Shown here one piece after another: positions 47,573 to 47,646 of a stretch of 47,646 nt of DNA. Numbering within the stretch: position 1 is the stretch's first letter; every line of letters begins with the position of its first letter. The DNA is from Archangiaceae bacterium (GTDB lineage Bacteria; Myxococcota; Myxococcia; Myxococcales; Myxococcaceae), in NCBI GenBank assembly GCA_016879935.1, contig JAACJQ010000441.1:1-47646 (forward strand), read 5' to 3'. The position numbers and the translations under genes were made by a program. The notes beneath the pieces are model-generated. The model did no database searches. It had not been told where the DNA came from and saw nothing but the letters and a program-made list of their open reading frames with translations.

Positions 47573-47646
47573 CGCCAACCAGGACACCTCGAAGACGCAG
47601 GCCCCGCCGCTCCCGTGGATCGACAAGCCGGGCCCCGGCGCCAAAC
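47565..47646 (+). CDS. fliG: Start of probable fliG (partial)
   Basis: A frame that opens with GTG at 47565, overlaps the fliF stop and stays open to the window edge, giving 27 residues rich in Pro, Lys and Gln ('MADANQDTSKTQAPPLPWID'). This is too little to identify by sequence. The name rests only on the standard order fliE-fliF-fliG. If correct, this FliG carries an unusual Pro-rich N-terminal extension, or the true start lies beyond the window. Confidence 0.45.
   Translation, partial: MADANQDTSKTQAPPLPWIDKPGPGAK

Overview
The window is a GC-rich, densely packed chromosomal segment. Gene content points to the Myxococcota (old delta-proteobacteria), from a flagellated lineage. The evidence is HEAT-repeat proteins, an Npt-type transporter fused to HEAT repeats, DUF4388/receiver/J-domain fusions, a CHASE2 cyclase, very long coiled-coil proteins, sigma54 activators and an flgBC-fliEF(G) operon. 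This is inference from gene content; no rRNA or other taxonomic marker is present. I saw no tRNA, rRNA, insertion sequence, phage gene or CRISPR array, and no gap over 300 bp without a gene.

Layout. 1-6110 (+): end of a MoxR ATPase, a DUF58 protein and a TgpA-like transglutaminase, a classic trio, then the transporter-HEAT fusion. 6112-10054: a half-size Gdt1/UPF0016 protein (-), a cyclic-nucleotide-binding protein (+), and two adjacent proteins (+) that share an N-terminal module, one ending in helical repeats and one in a degenerate HD-GYP domain. 10061-15956 (-): a tight operon selA - HNH - MinD-like ATPase - J-like/coiled-coil/HTH protein - small protein - rluD. 16007-16773: a terminator, an unexplained structured spacer and a second HNH paralogue. 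16850-19219 (-): a TPR lytic transglycosylase split by one in-frame TAG. 19257-21458 (+): a membrane histidine kinase. 21459-29141 (-): a PDZ/Ig-like protein and an 1826-residue methyltransferase-like coiled-coil protein. 29235-31353 (+): a membrane-anchored hypothetical protein and an MFS exporter. 31431-35473: CHASE2 cyclase (-), lipoprotein (+) and secreted protein (-). 35601-39530 (+): receiver-DUF4388-J-TPR protein, patatin and a small membrane protein. 39531-41078 (-): a PAS/GAF histidine kinase, divergent from a sigma54-promoted flagellar operon (+) that runs from 41348 past the window end.

How it works together. The flagellar block looks self-contained. A kinase faces a sigma54 activator that has its own sigma54 promoter and an upstream inverted-repeat site. 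The operon also carries a TPR protein and a second AAA+ protein that lacks GAFTGA, followed by rod and MS-ring genes. Elsewhere, many transcription units begin with a TAnnnT hexamer 6-18 nt before the start codon, which implies leaderless or very short-leader mRNAs. I used this pattern to revise several starts (3225, 15956, 19219, 29141). Convergent genes often abut stop to stop with no room for terminators. The main candidates for new biology are the shared-module HEAT/HD-GYP pair, the selA operon, the GAFTGA-less AAA+ partner, the amber-interrupted transglycosylase, the shared divergent promoters and the structured spacer at 16040-16227.
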